DNA of 14,796 nucleotides, taken from Oscillospiraceae bacterium (GTDB taxonomy: Bacteria > Bacillota > Clostridia > Oscillospirales > Ruminococcaceae). This document shows, piece by piece, positions 14,418 through 14,796 of the stretch (its first letter is position 1; every line of letters begins with the position of its first letter). Where the stretch lies: assembly GCA_003445125.1 (NCBI GenBank), contig DLVP01000086.1, positions 1 through 14,796 on the forward strand, written 5' to 3'. The position numbers and the translations under genes were made by a program. Under the pieces are notes generated by a model. The model was not told where the DNA came from. It did not search any database and saw only the letters and a list, made by a program, of their open reading frames with translations.

Positions 14418-14437
14418 GAAGCACTTTTTTCGGAAAG

Positions 14438-14796
14438 TCAAACATTCGTTTTATCCGATTTTTTCCTTTTATACCCACAATCGCAGTAAGGTCCGCCGGA
14501 GGCAAGCGTATATTCCCGCACAAAGTCCGTCGCGCCGCCCGCCTCGCTCATCGTATAGTCAAGATGACATAAAGCAGGTGTCAGCTCGTACAGTCCGAGC
14601 TTTTTCATCAGAACACAGATGCCGCATTTTGTAAATCGTCCTTCATAGCCGCTTCCGTCGGAATATTCGTAAAAATCCATGTTCCACGAATAGGGATTGC
14701 GATCGGCAGCTTTCAGTGCGGCGGTTGCCTTCATGCCCGCAATATCCTTTTCGGAAAACTTTCCTTTCCCGCTTTTGCGGCAGAACCATTTCATCG
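14438..14796 (-). CDS. ATC-hydrolase-family protein, probably missing its N-terminus at the window edge
   Basis: The visible part is about 118 residues and resembles the C-terminal half of the L-2-amino-thiazoline-4-carboxylic acid hydrolase family. Matching features are GRFTKCGICVLMKKLGLYELTPALCHLDY in the middle (cysteines at 57, 60 and 76), then FVREYTLASGGPYCDC near the end (cysteines at 103 and 105). The named enzyme opens a thiazoline ring in L-cysteine formation from a synthetic precursor; the natural substrate of most family members is unknown, so the label is a family name only. An ATG at 14794 is in frame, but no upstream bases are left to check for a ribosome binding site and full members are usually longer, so the gene probably continues past 14796. 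It is convergent with the ATPase remnant and unrelated to the polysaccharide operon. Confidence 0.7.
   Translation of the reverse strand, partial: MKWFCRKSGKGKFSEKDIAGMKATAALKAADRNPYSWNMDFYEYSDGSGYEGRFTKCGICVLMKKLGLYELTPALCHLDYTMSEAGGATDFVREYTLASGGPYCDCGYKRKKSDKTNV

Larger units (their letters stand above)
13576..14419 (+). pseudogene. Remnant of a heavy-metal P-type ATPase (P1B), 5'-truncated and frameshifted
   Basis: Two frames together encode the C-terminal third of a P1B-type metal-transporting ATPase. Frame one begins at about 13582 with EATDFRMIPGRGV, then DGKTILAGN, the end of the nucleotide-binding domain, and stops at TGA 13708-13710. The protein continues in another frame from about 13709 with DAVDYLSEG. 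It includes LSDTVRKE, TGDN at 13865-13876 and GDGINDAP at 14003-14026, and the last two membrane helices with GALVHNAGSVLVIANSA. Homology ends near 14329 (LLKWQKR); the last 29 codons run through a hairpin and look like read-through. The metal-binding N-terminus, the first six helices and the DKTGT phosphorylation site are missing, so no pump can be made. HNAGS in the last helix region differs from CopA and ZntA, so the metal is unclear. A sequencing error could explain the frameshift but not the missing 5' part. Confidence 0.9.

Noticed and set aside
13715..14419. Short functional protein from the ATPase C-terminus
   Set aside because: It starts in mid-domain, lacks the phosphorylation site and most helices, and has no ribosome binding site before the ATG at 13715. 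Pseudogene is the better reading.
1..14796. CRISPR arrays, tRNA or rRNA genes, transposases, integrases
   Set aside because: I saw no regularly spaced repeats, no cloverleaf-like segment with a TTC-rich arm, and no transposase or recombinase motifs on either strand.

Overview
This window most likely comes from a Bacillota chromosome, probably a gut-type Clostridia. Genes have AAGGAG-like ribosome binding sites and sigma-A-like TTGACA/TATAAT promoters. The gene families (CapE/G/F enzymes, a VanZ protein, a PglE/PglC-type pair, an ATC-hydrolase-family protein) are all common in that group. Family calls come from reading the translated sequence; no database search was run.

Positions 13161 down to 1 (minus strand) hold one long polysaccharide operon of the Wzx/Wzy type, cut by the left window edge. 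In transcription order it encodes a VanZ-family membrane protein, a PLP-dependent sugar aminotransferase, a PglC/WcaJ-type initiating phosphoglycosyl transferase, an ATP-grasp ligase, two GT4 glycosyltransferases, a Wzy-type polymerase, a GT2 glycosyltransferase, a Wzx-type flippase, and CapE, CapG and CapF. The last three make UDP-N-acetyl-L-fucosamine; CapF is incomplete. Most genes abut or overlap by a few bases. The larger gaps are 119 bp before wzy and 69 bp before capE.

The implied process: CapE/G/F supply UDP-L-FucNAc. The aminotransferase and ATP-grasp protein probably make an amino-substituted, perhaps aminoacylated, sugar. The phosphoglycosyl transferase puts the first sugar phosphate on undecaprenyl phosphate, the three glycosyltransferases extend it, Wzx flips the unit and Wzy polymerises it. 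No chain-length regulator, kinase/phosphatase or attachment enzyme is in the window.

Positions 13162-13575 are a non-coding control region of about 410 bp with two minus-strand promoter candidates, several strong inverted repeats (one pair mutually exclusive) and a seven-G run inside the spacer of the proximal promoter.

Positions 13576-14419 (plus strand) are the wreck of a heavy-metal P-type ATPase: the 5' two thirds are missing and at least one frameshift is present. It ends at a strong hairpin shared with a convergent minus-strand gene at the right edge, which encodes the C-terminal part of an ATC-hydrolase-family protein. The dead ATPase beside the operon control region suggests an old rearrangement boundary at about 13576.
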